64,000 nucleotides of DNA, from positions 62,001 through 126,000 of the forward strand of contig JAETOO010000014.1 of NCBI GenBank assembly GCA_021771715.1. Reading direction: 5' to 3'. Source of the DNA: Oscillospiraceae bacterium. GTDB lineage: Bacteria > Bacillota > Clostridia > Lachnospirales > Lachnospiraceae. Positions within the stretch are counted from its first letter, which is position 1. Every line of letters starts with the position of its first letter. The notes under the pieces were generated by a model. That model did not search any database and was not told the DNA's origin. It saw nothing but the letters and a program-made list of their open reading frames with translations. Shown piece by piece: positions 17,318 through 26,252 of the stretch. The position numbers and the translations under genes were made by a program.

Positions 17318-19144
17318 ATGAAGGTAAGCAGCGCACAGAAAAAAGCGATTACGCATAAGGACGGGCCGGCGATGGTGCTGGCGGGTCCGGGATCGGGGAA
17401 GACGCTGGTCGTCACGCAGCGCATCCGGTATCTGATCGAGCAGCAGCACGTCCGGCCGCAGGAAATCCTTGTCATTACCTTCACAAAGGCGGCCGCGCTG
17501 GAGATGCAGAGCCGGTTTTATGCTGCCTCGCACAGCCGCGGCGTCACCTTTGGGACATTCCATGCGGTCTTTTTTCAGATCCTGAAGCACGCCTACCACT
17601 ACAGCGCGGCGAATATCCTGACGGAGGAGAAGAAATATCAGCTTCTCGGACAGCTCCTCCGGGAGTCGCGGCTGCAGGTGGAGGATGAGCGGGAGCTGCT
17701 CTCGGAGCTCGCGTCGGAGATCAGCATCGTAAAAAATGAGCGGATTCCGCTGGGACATTACTATTCGCGCAGCTGCCCGGAGGAGGTGTTCCGCAGCTTT
17801 TACAGCAGGTACGAGCAGCTTCACCGCGCGCAGGGACTGATTGATTTTGACGACATGATGACGGATACATATGAGCTGCTGCGGCAGCGGGGGGATATCC
17901 TCGCGGCATGGCAGCAGCGTTTTCGTTATATCCTCGTCGATGAGTTCCAGGATATCAATCTGCTGCAGTACGCGATCCTGCGTCTTCTGGCGCTTCCTGA
18001 GAACAATCTGTTCATCGTGGGGGATGACGACCAGTCGATTTACCGATTCCGCGGCGCGAAGCCGGAGATCATGCTGAATTTTCCAAAGGATTATCCGGGG
18101 GCGGAACAGATTGTGCTCGACCGGAATTTCCGCTCGGTGGCCCCGGTGGTCCGCGCGGCGCAGCTGGTGATCGCGGGGAATGCGCACCGTTTTGCAAAAA
18201 GGACGTCCCACGTCCGCGCCGGGGGCGAAGGGATTGACATCCGGGAGTTCGAAAATCAGGAGCACGAGAGTCTGTACGTCGTAAAACGGGTGCAGGAGAG
18301 CCTGGAGAGAGGGACAGCGCCGAATGAGATCGCGGTCCTCTTCCGGACCAACCAGGGGGCGAGGCCGTACGCGGAGCGGCTGATGGAGTTCAATATCCCG
18401 TTTGAGATGCGCGATGCGCTGCCGAATATTTATGAACACTGGATTGCAAAGGACCTGTTTGCATATCTGCATCTGGCCCGTGAGCGGCTGGACCGGGCCG
18501 AGTTTCTGCAGGTCATGAACCGGCCCAAGCGCTACATCGGGCGAGACAGCATCGACGCGAAGGTGGTTTCCCTGGAGACGCTGCGGACGTACTACGAGGA
18601 CCGGGAGTGGATGCTCGACCGGATCGATCGTCTGGAGCTGGATTTGCGGATGCTGCGCGATATGACGCCGTATGCGGCGGTGAACTACATCCGGTACGGG
18701 ATGCACTACGAGGAATTTCTCGCGGAATACGCGAAATCGCGCCATCTGAAGCAGGAGGAGCTGACGGAGATTCTCGATGAGATCCAGCAGGGGTCGAAGC
18801 CGTTTCGGACGGTGGAGGAGTGGTATGCGCACCTGCAGGAGTACAAGGAGCGGCTGGAGGAGCAGCGCGGGAAAAAGGAGCGCGATCCGGACGCGATCAT
18901 ACTGGCGACACTGCACGGCGCGAAGGGCCTGGAGTTTGAGGAGGTCTTTCTGGTCGATGTGAACGAGGGGACGATCCCGCACCGCAAGGCATCGGTGGAG
19001 GCCGATTTTGAGGAGGAGCGGCGGCTCTTCTACGTTGGAATGACGCGCGCGAAGGACCGGCTGCACCTGTTCTATGCGAAGGAGCGGTACGGGAAGGCGG
19101 TCTGGCCGTCGCAGTTTCTCGACCCGCTGCTGGAAGAAGCGTAA
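17318..19144 (+). CDS. UvrD/Rep-type superfamily 1 DNA helicase
   Basis: 608 residues. Walker A GPGSGKT at residues 23-29; ITFTKAAALEMQSR (motif Ia); VDEFQDIN (Walker B, motif II); GDDDQSIYRFRGA (motif III); LDRNFRS (motif IV); LATLHGAKGLEFEEVFLVDV (motif V); RRLFYVGMTRAKDRL (motif VI). All helicase motifs are therefore present. It is about 100 residues shorter than PcrA/UvrD and lacks their C-terminal extension that contacts RNA polymerase, so it is a smaller paralogue often annotated simply as ATP-dependent helicase. Likely role in repair or recombination. It is co-transcribed with gltX. Confidence 0.93.
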   Translation: MKVSSAQKKAITHKDGPAMVLAGPGSGKTLVVTQRIRYLIEQQHVRPQEILVITFTKAAALEMQSRFYAASHSRGVTFGTFHAVFFQILKHAYHYSAANILTEEKKYQLLGQLLRESRLQVEDERELLSELASEISIVKNERIPLGHYYSRSCPEEVFRSFYSRYEQLHRAQGLIDFDDMMTDTYELLRQRGDILAAWQQRFRYILVDEFQDINLLQYAILRLLALPENNLFIVGDDDQSIYRFRGAKPEIMLNFPKDYPGAEQIVLDRNFRSVAPVVRAAQLVIAGNAHRFAKRTSHVRAGGEGIDIREFENQEHESLYVVKRVQESLERGTAPNEIAVLFRTNQGARPYAERLMEFNIPFEMRDALPNIYEHWIAKDLFAYLHLARERLDRAEFLQVMNRPKRYIGRDSIDAKVVSLETLRTYYEDREWMLDRIDRLELDLRMLRDMTPYAAVNYIRYGMHYEEFLAEYAKSRHLKQEELTEILDEIQQGSKPFRTVEEWYAHLQEYKERLEEQRGKKERDPDAIILATLHGAKGLEFEEVFLVDVNEGTIPHRKASVEADFEEERRLFYVGMTRAKDRLHLFYAKERYGKAVWPSQFLDPLLEEA

Positions 19145-19152
19145 GAGCGAAA

Positions 19153-19178
19153 GGGGAGGGTGCCGAAGCGCCCTCCCC
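19153..19178. terminator. Hairpin between convergent helicase and DUF1292 genes
   Basis: GGGGAGGGTGC, CGAA loop, GCGCCCTCCCC. The 11-pair stem is very stable but T runs on either side are poor, so it may act with Rho or as a 3' stabiliser. Confidence 0.55.
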
Positions 19179-19197
19179 GAAACTGATTTTGCAATCC

Positions 19198-19551
19198 TTA
19201 TTCTTCTGTTTCATCCTCTGCCACGAGCTCATCGTACTCGAGGGAATCGAGCCACTCGTCAAAGCCCTCAGATGCGGCCTCGTACTCGTCGTCATTTTCG
19301 ATATTTTCCAGTACCGGAGCGCCGTTCTCCTGAGTGAAGCGGTAGAGATAGACCTCCCCGTCCTCATTTTTCCCATTTTCATCAAGCGGAAGCAGGGCAA
19401 TGTACTCGTGGCCGGCTGCCTCGTAGATCGTGAGAATCGAGCATTCCACTGTCTCATCATTGTCGAGCGTCAGGGTGATCGTAGCCTTGGAACAGTCTTC
19501 TGCAGATCCGCAGGTCTCGCAGCTTCCGCTGCATGCTTCAAAATCGCTCAT
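19198..19551 (-). CDS. DUF1292 (YrzB-family) protein
   Basis: The start is the ATG at 19551-19549 with GAGAGGTATTT before it; the frame extends upstream but without a ribosome site. 117 residues. The first 20 contain CSGSCETCGSAEDC, a possible metal-binding cluster, then the DUF1292 core ATITLTLDNDETVECSILTIYEAAGHEYIALLP...EVYLYRF, and a very acidic tail ending DETEE. The family is widespread in Firmicutes and its biochemical role is unknown. In many genomes a DUF1292 gene sits near ruvX (yrqF) and a Fur-like gene, but here it stands alone facing the helicase gene. Confidence 0.88.
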   Translation of the reverse strand: MSDFEACSGSCETCGSAEDCSKATITLTLDNDETVECSILTIYEAAGHEYIALLPLDENGKNEDGEVYLYRFTQENGAPVLENIENDDEYEAASEGFDEWLDSLEYDELVAEDETEE

Positions 19552-19664
19552 TTGTAAATACCTCTCTTTGGATAGTCTGCGCAGTCTGGGTACGGGCGAT
19601 TGTGCCGGTACAGCAGCCGCTGTCCCTACTTTACCAGAAATAAATGTAAAAGGCAAGGCATAAT

Positions 19665-19896
19665 TACAGTTTGGCCGAGATGCCATGCAAGCCGCAGGTC
19701 TACGCTCTGCTTCGGTCGGCGCTAACCGTGTGCCACTGGCACACAGCGCCCCGCTTGCTACGCAAGCTATCCGCCGCTATGCGGCTCCTGTCTGTGGCTG
19801 AATGGGCGTTCCGCCCATTCAAAAATGGTAATACAGTCCTTAGCAAGCAAGCTTGCACGGCCTGTCTTCCCATTTTTTTTGCATGGCTAAACTGTA
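19665..19896. repeat. Dispersed multi-hairpin repeat, family 1, copy A
   Basis: Ends are TACAGTTTGGCC and GGCTAAACTGTA, forming imperfect terminal inverted repeats. Inside are several hairpins (GAATGGGCG/CGCCCATTC; GTGTGCCA/TGGCACAC; GCTTGCTACGCAAGC). Highly similar sequence recurs, in the opposite orientation, at 41118 and 46441, and in short form at 55763. It occupies most of the 433-base gap before exonuclease III. The open frames over it are by-products of the repeat. Confidence 0.85.
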
Positions 19897-19984
19897 GGAA
19901 TATCAAAAAAAATGAGAAAGTGCTGGGAAAAGTGGCGAAAAGATGATATACTGATCCTACATTACGTTTATTGGAGAGTTGATT

Positions 19985-20737
19985 ATGAAATTCATATCTT
20001 GGAATGTCAACGGACTTCGGGCGTGTCTGCAGAAAGGGTTTCTCGATTTTTTCCACGAGATTGACGCAGACATTTTCTGTATTCAGGAGAGCAAGCTGCA
20101 GGAGGGGCAGGTGGAGCTGGAGCTGCCGGGCTACTTCCAGTATTGGAATTATGCCAAAAAGAAGGGCTACTCCGGGACGGCGATTTTTACAAAGCGGGAG
20201 CCGCTCTCGGTGCGGTATGGGATCGGCGCAGAGGAGCATGACCAGGAGGGCCGGGTCATCACGCTCGAGTACGAGGAGTTCTATGTCGTGACGGTCTACA
20301 CGCCGAACTCGCAGAATGAGCTGGCGCGCCTGCCGTACCGGATGGAGTGGGAGGACGCGTTTTTGGGGTACCTCAAGGGCCTCGAGGAGACGAAGCCAGT
20401 GATCTTCTGCGGCGATCTGAACGTCGCGCACCGGGAGATCGACCTGAAGAATCCGAAGACGAACCGGAAAAATGCAGGATTCACGGATGAGGAGCGCGCA
20501 AAGTTTACGCAGCTTGTGGAGCACGGCTTTATCGATACGTACCGCTATTTTTACCCGGATCAGGAAGGGGTCTACAGCTGGTGGTCGTACCGGTTCCGGG
20601 CGCGTGAGAAGAATGCGGGGTGGCGGATCGATTATTTCTGTGTGTCGGAGGCGCTCGCGGGGCGGCTTGCGGATGCGAAGATTCACACAGAGGTGTTTGG
20701 CTCTGACCACTGTCCGGTGGAGCTGGATCTGACTTGA
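19985..20737 (+). CDS. Exodeoxyribonuclease III (AP endonuclease)
   Basis: The ATG at 19985 follows GGAGAG at good spacing; the TTG two codons earlier is not needed. 250 residues, usual for the ExoA/XthA family. Motifs: [13 protein letters not shown] (metal-binding Asn), CIQESKLQ (catalytic Glu), [18 protein letters not shown] (Asp/Asn pair), [20 protein letters not shown] and the C-terminal [10 protein letters not shown] (Asp-His). The enzyme cuts 5' to abasic sites and trims 3' ends in base excision repair. The neighbouring genes are not functionally related, and the preceding gap is filled by a dispersed repeat. Confidence 0.95.
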   Translation: MKFISWNVNGLRACLQKGFLDFFHEIDADIFCIQESKLQEGQVELELPGYFQYWNYAKKKGYSGTAIFTKREPLSVRYGIGAEEHDQEGRVITLEYEEFYVVTVYTPNSQNELARLPYRMEWEDAFLGYLKGLEETKPVIFCGDLNVAHREIDLKNPKTNRKNAGFTDEERAKFTQLVEHGFIDTYRYFYPDQEGVYSWWSYRFRAREKNAGWRIDYFCVSEALAGRLADAKIHTEVFGSDHCPVELDLT

Positions 20738-20828
20738 TTGCCGGCGGACGGCAGGGTGATCCGACGCGGACAGGCTGCGCAGGGAGGGATCTCAGAGGAA
20801 TGCACAGGCGGAAAGGCGGAGAGCTACA

Positions 20829-22712
20829 GTGAAGGAAAAAGAGTTCAGGATAGTGACAGATGGCAGAAATGAGCCGGGGACGGCGGTGGAAAGAGACGGA
20901 GTCCATTTTGGGTATTATGCATCTGGGGCGGAGAGGCCGGAGCTGCTCCTGTATCGGAAGGGCAGCAGCGAGGTCGAGGCTCGTCTGCCATTTCCGGAAC
21001 CGTGTGCACCCGGTAAATTTTACAGCATGAAGGTGAAGCTGCGGGCCTCCGCGTACGAGTACAATTTTTCGGACGGGGGCGAGGTCGTCGTCGACCCGTA
21101 CGCGCGGCGGATCGCGGGGAGAGGCGCGTTCGGGAGCATCCCGGATGAGGGCGCGCACGCGGTGCGCGGCGGTTTTATCACGCGGCAGTTCGACTGGGAA
21201 GGGGATTGCAGGCCGCAGATTCCGTATGAGGATGTGGTGGCGTACCAGCTGCATGTGCGCGGCTTCACGAAGCAGAGGCGGTCCGGTGTGCGCCGCAAGG
21301 GGACGTATGCGGGGCTTGCGGAGAAGCTTCCGTATCTGAAATCGCTCGGGGTCAACCAGCTCTGCCTGATGCCGTGCTATGATTTTGCCGAGCTTCGCCC
21401 TGTGAGGGAGCGGAAGGATCCTCCGGGGAGCCAGAAGGAGGCGCAGGAGCAGGCGTTTGCGCAGTCGGCTGCGAAGGATGCGTACCGGATGAACTACTGG
21501 GGATACGGCCCCGGGTTTTACTTTGCGCCGAAGGCGTCCTGCGCCGCATCCAAAGATGAGGATGTGGAGTTCAAATCGCTCGTGAAAGCGGCGCACCGGC
21601 TGGGAATGGAAGTCCTTATGGAGTTCGCGTTTGCCGAGGAGGCGGACATTCTGATGATCGGGCGCTGCCTGCTGTGGTGGGCGGCGGAGTACCATGTGGA
21701 CGGATTCGCGGTGGTCGGGCGGGACGGCCTGGGGACAGAGTTGGCCTCGCTTCCGCTGTTCGGGGAGCTCAAGCTCGTGTGCGGCTGGTATTCCGACCAG
21801 GTGCTGCAGAGAAATGCGAAGCGGGCAAAGACGAAGGGTTGCCTGCCTGCGCAGCTCGCGGAGTCGAACGACGGGTTCCTGATCGACTGCCGCAGGCTTC
21901 TGAAGGGCGACGAGGACGCGCTGGAGCAGTTCGTGTGGCGGCAGCGCAGGCATCCGCGCGGCGCAGCGGTGGTCAATTACATCACGCACCACGATGGATT
22001 CACGCTGGCAGATCTCGTCTCGTACGACCGGAAGTACAACCTGGAAAACGGCGAGCAGGATCAGGACGGCACGGACTACAATTTCAGCTGGAACTGTGGC
22101 GTGGAGGGTCCGACGAAGAGGAAGGACATTCTGCGCCTGCGGCGGCGGCAGCAGAAAAATGCGCTGGCGATGCTGCTGCTCGCGCAGGGGACGCCGATGC
22201 TGCTGGCCGGCGATGAGTTCGGCAACTCGCAGGGCGGCAACAACAATCCCTACTGCCATGACAGCGAGCTGACCTGGCTTTGCTGGGACGGCAAAAAGGC
22301 AGCGCAGGAGTTGACCGGGTTCGTGAGGGACGCGATCGCGTATCGTCTGGCGCACCGTGTGCTTCGCCAGGCTGCGGAGCCGACGTGTACGGACAGCCGT
22401 TCGGGCGGCTATCCGGATCTGTCGTATCACGGGGACCGCGCCTGGTACTGTGAGTTTGACCGCGTGGCCCGCCATGTCGGGTGTCTGTACTCCGGCAGCT
22501 ACGCGGGGGAGAAGGGCTTTGTGTACCTGGCCTACAATCTGTACTGGAACGTGCAGGAGTTCGCGCTGCCGCTTCTGCCAAAGGGGATGGAGTGGTATCT
22601 GGTCATGGACACGGGAGCGGAGAAGAGCTTTCTCGAGGAGGCGACGCGGCTTGGCAGGATCAAGTCATTTCAGGTGCCGGATAGGACAATCATGATTTTG
22701 GAAGGTAGATAG
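20829..22712 (+). CDS. GH13 isoamylase/GlgX-like protein lacking catalytic residues
   Basis: 627 residues from a GTG start with GGCGGAGAG before it. The N-terminal 100 residues are CBM48-like (HFGYYASGAERPELLLYRK..), followed by an alpha-amylase barrel (DVVAYQLHVRGFTKQ, GTYAGLAEKLPYLKSLGVNQLCLMP). The late part NYITHHDGFTLADLVSYDRKYN and LLLAQGTPMLLAGDEFGNSQ matches isoamylase/GlgX. The other conserved regions are degenerate: region I reads VLMEFAF instead of a D..NH motif, region II reads VDGFAVVGRD where the nucleophile Asp is expected, and region III LKLVCGWYSD lacks the acid Glu. Probably a glycogen-binding or regulatory protein rather than a hydrolase. Confidence 0.85.
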   Translation: MKEKEFRIVTDGRNEPGTAVERDGVHFGYYASGAERPELLLYRKGSSEVEARLPFPEPCAPGKFYSMKVKLRASAYEYNFSDGGEVVVDPYARRIAGRGAFGSIPDEGAHAVRGGFITRQFDWEGDCRPQIPYEDVVAYQLHVRGFTKQRRSGVRRKGTYAGLAEKLPYLKSLGVNQLCLMPCYDFAELRPVRERKDPPGSQKEAQEQAFAQSAAKDAYRMNYWGYGPGFYFAPKASCAASKDEDVEFKSLVKAAHRLGMEVLMEFAFAEEADILMIGRCLLWWAAEYHVDGFAVVGRDGLGTELASLPLFGELKLVCGWYSDQVLQRNAKRAKTKGCLPAQLAESNDGFLIDCRRLLKGDEDALEQFVWRQRRHPRGAAVVNYITHHDGFTLADLVSYDRKYNLENGEQDQDGTDYNFSWNCGVEGPTKRKDILRLRRRQQKNALAMLLLAQGTPMLLAGDEFGNSQGGNNNPYCHDSELTWLCWDGKKAAQELTGFVRDAIAYRLAHRVLRQAAEPTCTDSRSGGYPDLSYHGDRAWYCEFDRVARHVGCLYSGSYAGEKGFVYLAYNLYWNVQEFALPLLPKGMEWYLVMDTGAEKSFLEEATRLGRIKSFQVPDRTIMILEGR

Positions 22713-22713
22713 A

Positions 22714-23301
22714 ATGGAACGTTGGAAAGATCTGAGACTGATTACGTGGGACAAGGTGAAGGGACATTTCCGGACGATCACAGAGCACAAGCTGCTGGTC
22801 ATGGAGCACTGCTTCCGGATCGGGCTGTACCGGCAGGGACTGCTGCACGACCTGTCAAAATATATGCCCTCGGAGTTTCTGATGGGCTGTATGTACTACG
22901 CGGACGGCAAGGCGAGTCCGAACAACAAGGAGCGCGAGGCGAAGGGCTATTCCGGCGCCTGGCTGCACCACAAGGGGCGGAACCGCCATCATTTTGAGTA
23001 CTGGCTGGACTACTCTCTGGACAAGGGGAAGGGCAAATACCCCCTGCAGCCGGTTCAGATGCCGAGAAAATACGTCGCGGAGATGCTGATGGACCGGATC
23101 TGCGCGTCGAAGAACTACAACAAGGAAGCCTACACACGGCACGACCCGCTCGCGTATTTTGAGCGGGGGCGGGGCCATTACCTGCTGCACCCGCAGACCT
23201 CGCGGGAACTGCACGGGATGCTCCGGATCCTCGATGCGCGCGGGGAGGAAGAGCTGGTGCGCTTCGTGAAGGAGTATTACCTGAAGGGGTATGAAATCTG
23301 A
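22714..23301 (+). CDS. DUF5662 family protein
   Basis: 195 residues; the ATG follows the preceding stop after one base, so the two genes are translationally coupled. The sequence ITEHKLLVMEHCFRIGLYRQGLLHDLSKYMPSEF contains H..C and an HDLSK motif reminiscent of HD-domain metal ligands, and HHKGRNRHHFEYW follows. This matches a family of unknown function common in Lachnospiraceae. A metal-dependent hydrolase activity is plausible from the His/Asp pattern but has not been shown as far as I know. It shares an operon with the GH13-like gene. Confidence 0.82.
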   Translation: MERWKDLRLITWDKVKGHFRTITEHKLLVMEHCFRIGLYRQGLLHDLSKYMPSEFLMGCMYYADGKASPNNKEREAKGYSGAWLHHKGRNRHHFEYWLDYSLDKGKGKYPLQPVQMPRKYVAEMLMDRICASKNYNKEAYTRHDPLAYFERGRGHYLLHPQTSRELHGMLRILDARGEEELVRFVKEYYLKGYEI

Positions 23302-23310
23302 CGGGCTTAT

Positions 23311-23985
23311 TTACCCAATAAATACAATAAAGACAAAATCATACCAAAAATGAACGAGTGCAGAAGCCCATACCGATTTGCTTTTTCTAAACAATATGCC
23401 GAACATCAATCCCATCAGGAAAGCGCTTATCAGTTGAGTCAGCATTGTCGTTAATAAAAATATGCCATCACAATACCAATGGATAAAATATGCTGGTATA
23501 TGTAATGCTGCAAAAAATAAAGCGGATATAACAGTTGCTTTTCTTCCGCTCATATATTGGGATAGCATAGTAAGGCCAAAGCCACGATACACCAGCTCCT
23601 CGACAAATCCGACAATTAAAAACTTACTCAGTTCCTGTGAGAAAATAATGTTTGGGTTCGTCCACCAACCGCCATGAGTTAAGTACATTCCACATAGTAC
23701 AAAGCCTGTGCTGAGGGCAAGTGCTGCCAAAAATGATTTCCGATGGAAATGGAATCCGAATACTTGTTTCGGCGGAATTGCGTTTTTGCGTGTTTCTTTC
23801 ACAACAAGAACCAGAAATGGCATTGACCATACCATCCTGCTTATATATCCATAAATGTATCGGTTCCAATCATTCGGCAGGCTGGTCAGAAAATGTTCCG
23901 AATATCCCCACGCGTCAGTGATGACAGCCCAAAATAACACCGATATAACCAAAAAAATATAAACATACAGTTTTCCCTTTGTCAT
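23311..23985 (-). CDS. CPBP family intramembrane metalloprotease
   Basis: 224 residues with about seven membrane segments. The family motifs are present: FVEELVYRGFG (EExxxR), ALFFAALHIPAY (FxxxH) and the third motif VHFWYDF. CPBP proteins are membrane proteases related to Rce1 and are linked to bacteriocin self-immunity or processing. Codon use is clearly A/T-richer than both neighbours, so the gene probably arrived by transfer. The ribosome site GGAAGGAAAAT precedes the ATG on the - strand. No bacteriocin precursor is visible beside it. Confidence 0.85.
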   Translation of the reverse strand: MTKGKLYVYIFLVISVLFWAVITDAWGYSEHFLTSLPNDWNRYIYGYISRMVWSMPFLVLVVKETRKNAIPPKQVFGFHFHRKSFLAALALSTGFVLCGMYLTHGGWWTNPNIIFSQELSKFLIVGFVEELVYRGFGLTMLSQYMSGRKATVISALFFAALHIPAYFIHWYCDGIFLLTTMLTQLISAFLMGLMFGILFRKSKSVWASALVHFWYDFVFIVFIG

Positions 23986-24213
23986 AGATTTATTTTCCTT
24001 CCAATGATTTCATTCCCTCAATCATGATGTTCCATGTTCGGATTGAAAGCACTTGCCGCCTCACCGATTTCTCTCGGTCAGCAGCAAGTGCTTTAAGATT
24101 GACATTCAGTTCTTGTAAGGAGATATCTACCGAGTTCTCAAACGAAATTATACATCAGCCCTCTTTAGAGAGGAAATCCATGCTCAGAGAAAGCGGTGTG
24201 AAGCTGTCAGCAC
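23986..24213. other. Non-coding gap with one long inverted repeat
   Basis: AAAGCACTTGC (24046-24056) and GCAAGTGCTTT (24084-24094) enclose an inner CACCGA/TCGGTCA pair. No T run follows on either strand. It may be the 3' stabiliser of the flavoenzyme gene or part of the CPBP leader. Otherwise nothing recognised. Confidence 0.4.
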
Positions 24214-26160
24214 TCAGATGTCGAGCGCCGCGTGGTAGCCCCAGTAGACTGCGTTTGTGATCGTAGATACCCTGGAGGCATCGCCGATGATTGCCGTGTA
24301 CGGAGCCGTGTCGCGGAGGGCTTCGACGAGCGCAGTGCGGGAGCGCTGGCCGAGCGCACAGATCACGGTGTGCCCCGGGACGAGCTGCTCCTGGCCGTCC
24401 GAATCCTGGCAGAGAATGCCGTCCGGGCGCACCTCCATGCCGCGGTACCCGGTGTGTACAGTGACGTATTTTTCGATCTCTGCGAGCAGAAGCGGGCGGT
24501 GGCGTACATTTGCGTCCGGGGCGAGCGTGTCGCGCATCTCCACGAGGTGCACCTTTTTGCCCTCCATTCCGAGGTGAATCGCGCACTCACAGCCTGCGAG
24601 TCCGCCGCCGAAGACGACGACGTCATCGGCAACGCGGTCCTTTTCCAGATAATACCGGTTCACAAGGACGACATTCTCCCCGTGCAGTCCGGGAATCGGC
24701 GGTACGAGCGGTTCGGAACCGACCGCGATGATGAGCGCATCGGGAGCCTCCTGCTCTACATATGCAGGAGTGACCTCAACGGAGGTGCGGATCTCGACGC
24801 CGGCCTTTCGTGCGAGCAACGCGTACGTATTGGCGAGCTCGTACATTTCCCGCTTGAACGGAATCGCCTGCTCACTTTTCAGGATGCCTCCGAGCTGCGG
24901 CTCCTTCTCACAGAGCACCACCTGGTGGCCGCGCCGTGCCGCGGTGTAGGCCGCATAGAGACCACCCGGTCCGCCGCCTGCGACGAGCACCTTCTTTTTC
25001 TCGGGTGCAGGCTGGATTTCACAGCCATCCAGCTCGCGGCCGATCAGCGGGTTGACCGTGCAGCGGCGCGTCGAGGTGGCCGCGCGCTCTGCCATGCAGG
25101 TGAAGCAGCGCAGACAGTGCACGATCTCATCGTCGCGGCCTTCCATGACCTTGCGCGGGAGGAACGGGTCTGCGAGGAGCGCGCGCGCCATGTAGACAAT
25201 GTCCGCCTTTCCCTCCGCGATGATTTCCTCCATCTGCTGCGGGTCGTTCAGCCCGCCGATCGTGGCTACGGGTACCGATACGTGCTTTTTGATCTCCGCG
25301 GCGAGATAGACGTTGCAGCCGTGCGGGCGGAACATCGACGGATGGGTGTTGCCGAAGCCTCTCTGATAGGTGCCGGCGGAGACGTGCAGCAGATCAATGT
25401 AGGATTCCAGCTGCTTCGCGATTTCGACGCCGTCTTCGAGCGTGTAGCCGCCATCGAACAGCTCGGAGCCGCTCATGCGGAACTCAATCGGGAAATCGGG
25501 ACCGACGGCCTCGCGGACTGCGCCAAGCACCTCCTTCGCGAAGCGGCAGCGATTTTCGAGGGAGCCGCCGTAGCGATCAGTGCGGTGGTTGAAGTAGGGG
25601 GAGAGGAACTGGTTGATCAGCCAGCCGTGTCCGCCGTGGATCATGAGCATCTCAAAGCCTGCCCGCTTTGCGAGAGCGGCAGTCCGCCCGTAGGCGGCCA
25701 CAATGTCGGCGATCATTTCCTCGGTGAGTGCGCGCACCTGGACACCGTCCGGCCGGGTGGTGTCGATGGGACCCCACTGGTGCATCGACTTCTGCTTGCT
25801 CTTGTCTGTCATGTAGGTGCCGGCGTACATTCCGGAGTGTGACAGCTCGAGGCTGGGGATCGCGCCGTGACGGCGGATCGCGTCGGCCGTGTAGGTAGCT
25901 GCCGCAAGCGAGTTGAGGATGGTGGTGTCGAGATGATAGGCGTGCGAGCCGTCCGTCTCCGGATGAACCATACACTCGCTGACGGTCACAGCGCCCGCCC
26001 CGCCTTTTCCGCGGAGCTCATAAAAGGCTGTAGATTTTGGTCCGATACAGCCGTCGTTGGTGATGTCTGTCCCTCCCATCGGTGCAGAGAACATCCGGTT
26101 GCGGAAGGTCACGCGGCCGATCGTGATCGGGGAGGAGAGGTGAGGATATTTGCGTGTCAT
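24214..26160 (-). CDS. Old Yellow Enzyme/Fe-S flavoprotein reductase (enoate reductase, 2,4-dienoyl-CoA reductase, BaiCD/BaiH type)
   Basis: 648 residues; AAAGGAG before the ATG. Residues 1-340 form the FMN TIM barrel (FRNRMFSAPMGG, MIHGGHGWLINQFLSPYFNHRTDRYGGSLENR). CLRCFTCMAERAATSTRRC (about 345-363) holds four Cys for a [4Fe-4S] cluster. The C-terminal half has two dinucleotide folds: VLVAGGGPGGLYAAYTAARRGH (FAD) and VVVFGGGLAGCECAIHL (NAD(P)H). This is the full architecture of anaerobic enoate-type reductases that reduce C=C bonds of cinnamates, flavonoids, bile acid intermediates or dienoyl-CoA. The substrate cannot be inferred. luxS is 92 bases upstream on the same strand. Confidence 0.92.
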   Translation of the reverse strand: MTRKYPHLSSPITIGRVTFRNRMFSAPMGGTDITNDGCIGPKSTAFYELRGKGGAGAVTVSECMVHPETDGSHAYHLDTTILNSLAAATYTADAIRRHGAIPSLELSHSGMYAGTYMTDKSKQKSMHQWGPIDTTRPDGVQVRALTEEMIADIVAAYGRTAALAKRAGFEMLMIHGGHGWLINQFLSPYFNHRTDRYGGSLENRCRFAKEVLGAVREAVGPDFPIEFRMSGSELFDGGYTLEDGVEIAKQLESYIDLLHVSAGTYQRGFGNTHPSMFRPHGCNVYLAAEIKKHVSVPVATIGGLNDPQQMEEIIAEGKADIVYMARALLADPFLPRKVMEGRDDEIVHCLRCFTCMAERAATSTRRCTVNPLIGRELDGCEIQPAPEKKKVLVAGGGPGGLYAAYTAARRGHQVVLCEKEPQLGGILKSEQAIPFKREMYELANTYALLARKAGVEIRTSVEVTPAYVEQEAPDALIIAVGSEPLVPPIPGLHGENVVLVNRYYLEKDRVADDVVVFGGGLAGCECAIHLGMEGKKVHLVEMRDTLAPDANVRHRPLLLAEIEKYVTVHTGYRGMEVRPDGILCQDSDGQEQLVPGHTVICALGQRSRTALVEALRDTAPYTAIIGDASRVSTITNAVYWGYHAALDI

Positions 26161-26252
26161 AGAATGCTCCTTTCTTTCGTAATGTTGTGGTGTGAGCGGA
26201 GCGATGCCGGTAAACTGAGCAGATACGTCTTGACATTCTGCTCCGGGATCGT

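Noticed and set aside
15822-19066. Long - strand frames of 504 and 635 residues
   Set aside because: Antisense to gltX and the helicase gene. High third-position GC makes long complementary frames in this genome; their Leu/Arg/His/Gln-rich translations show no domain.
19671-19946. 91-residue frame after DUF1292
   Set aside because: Lies on a family 1 repeat; the same peptides recur at the other copies only because the DNA is repeated.
24232-25842. 536-residue + strand frame
   Set aside because: Antisense to the flavoenzyme gene, which has complete FMN, Fe-S and FAD motifs.
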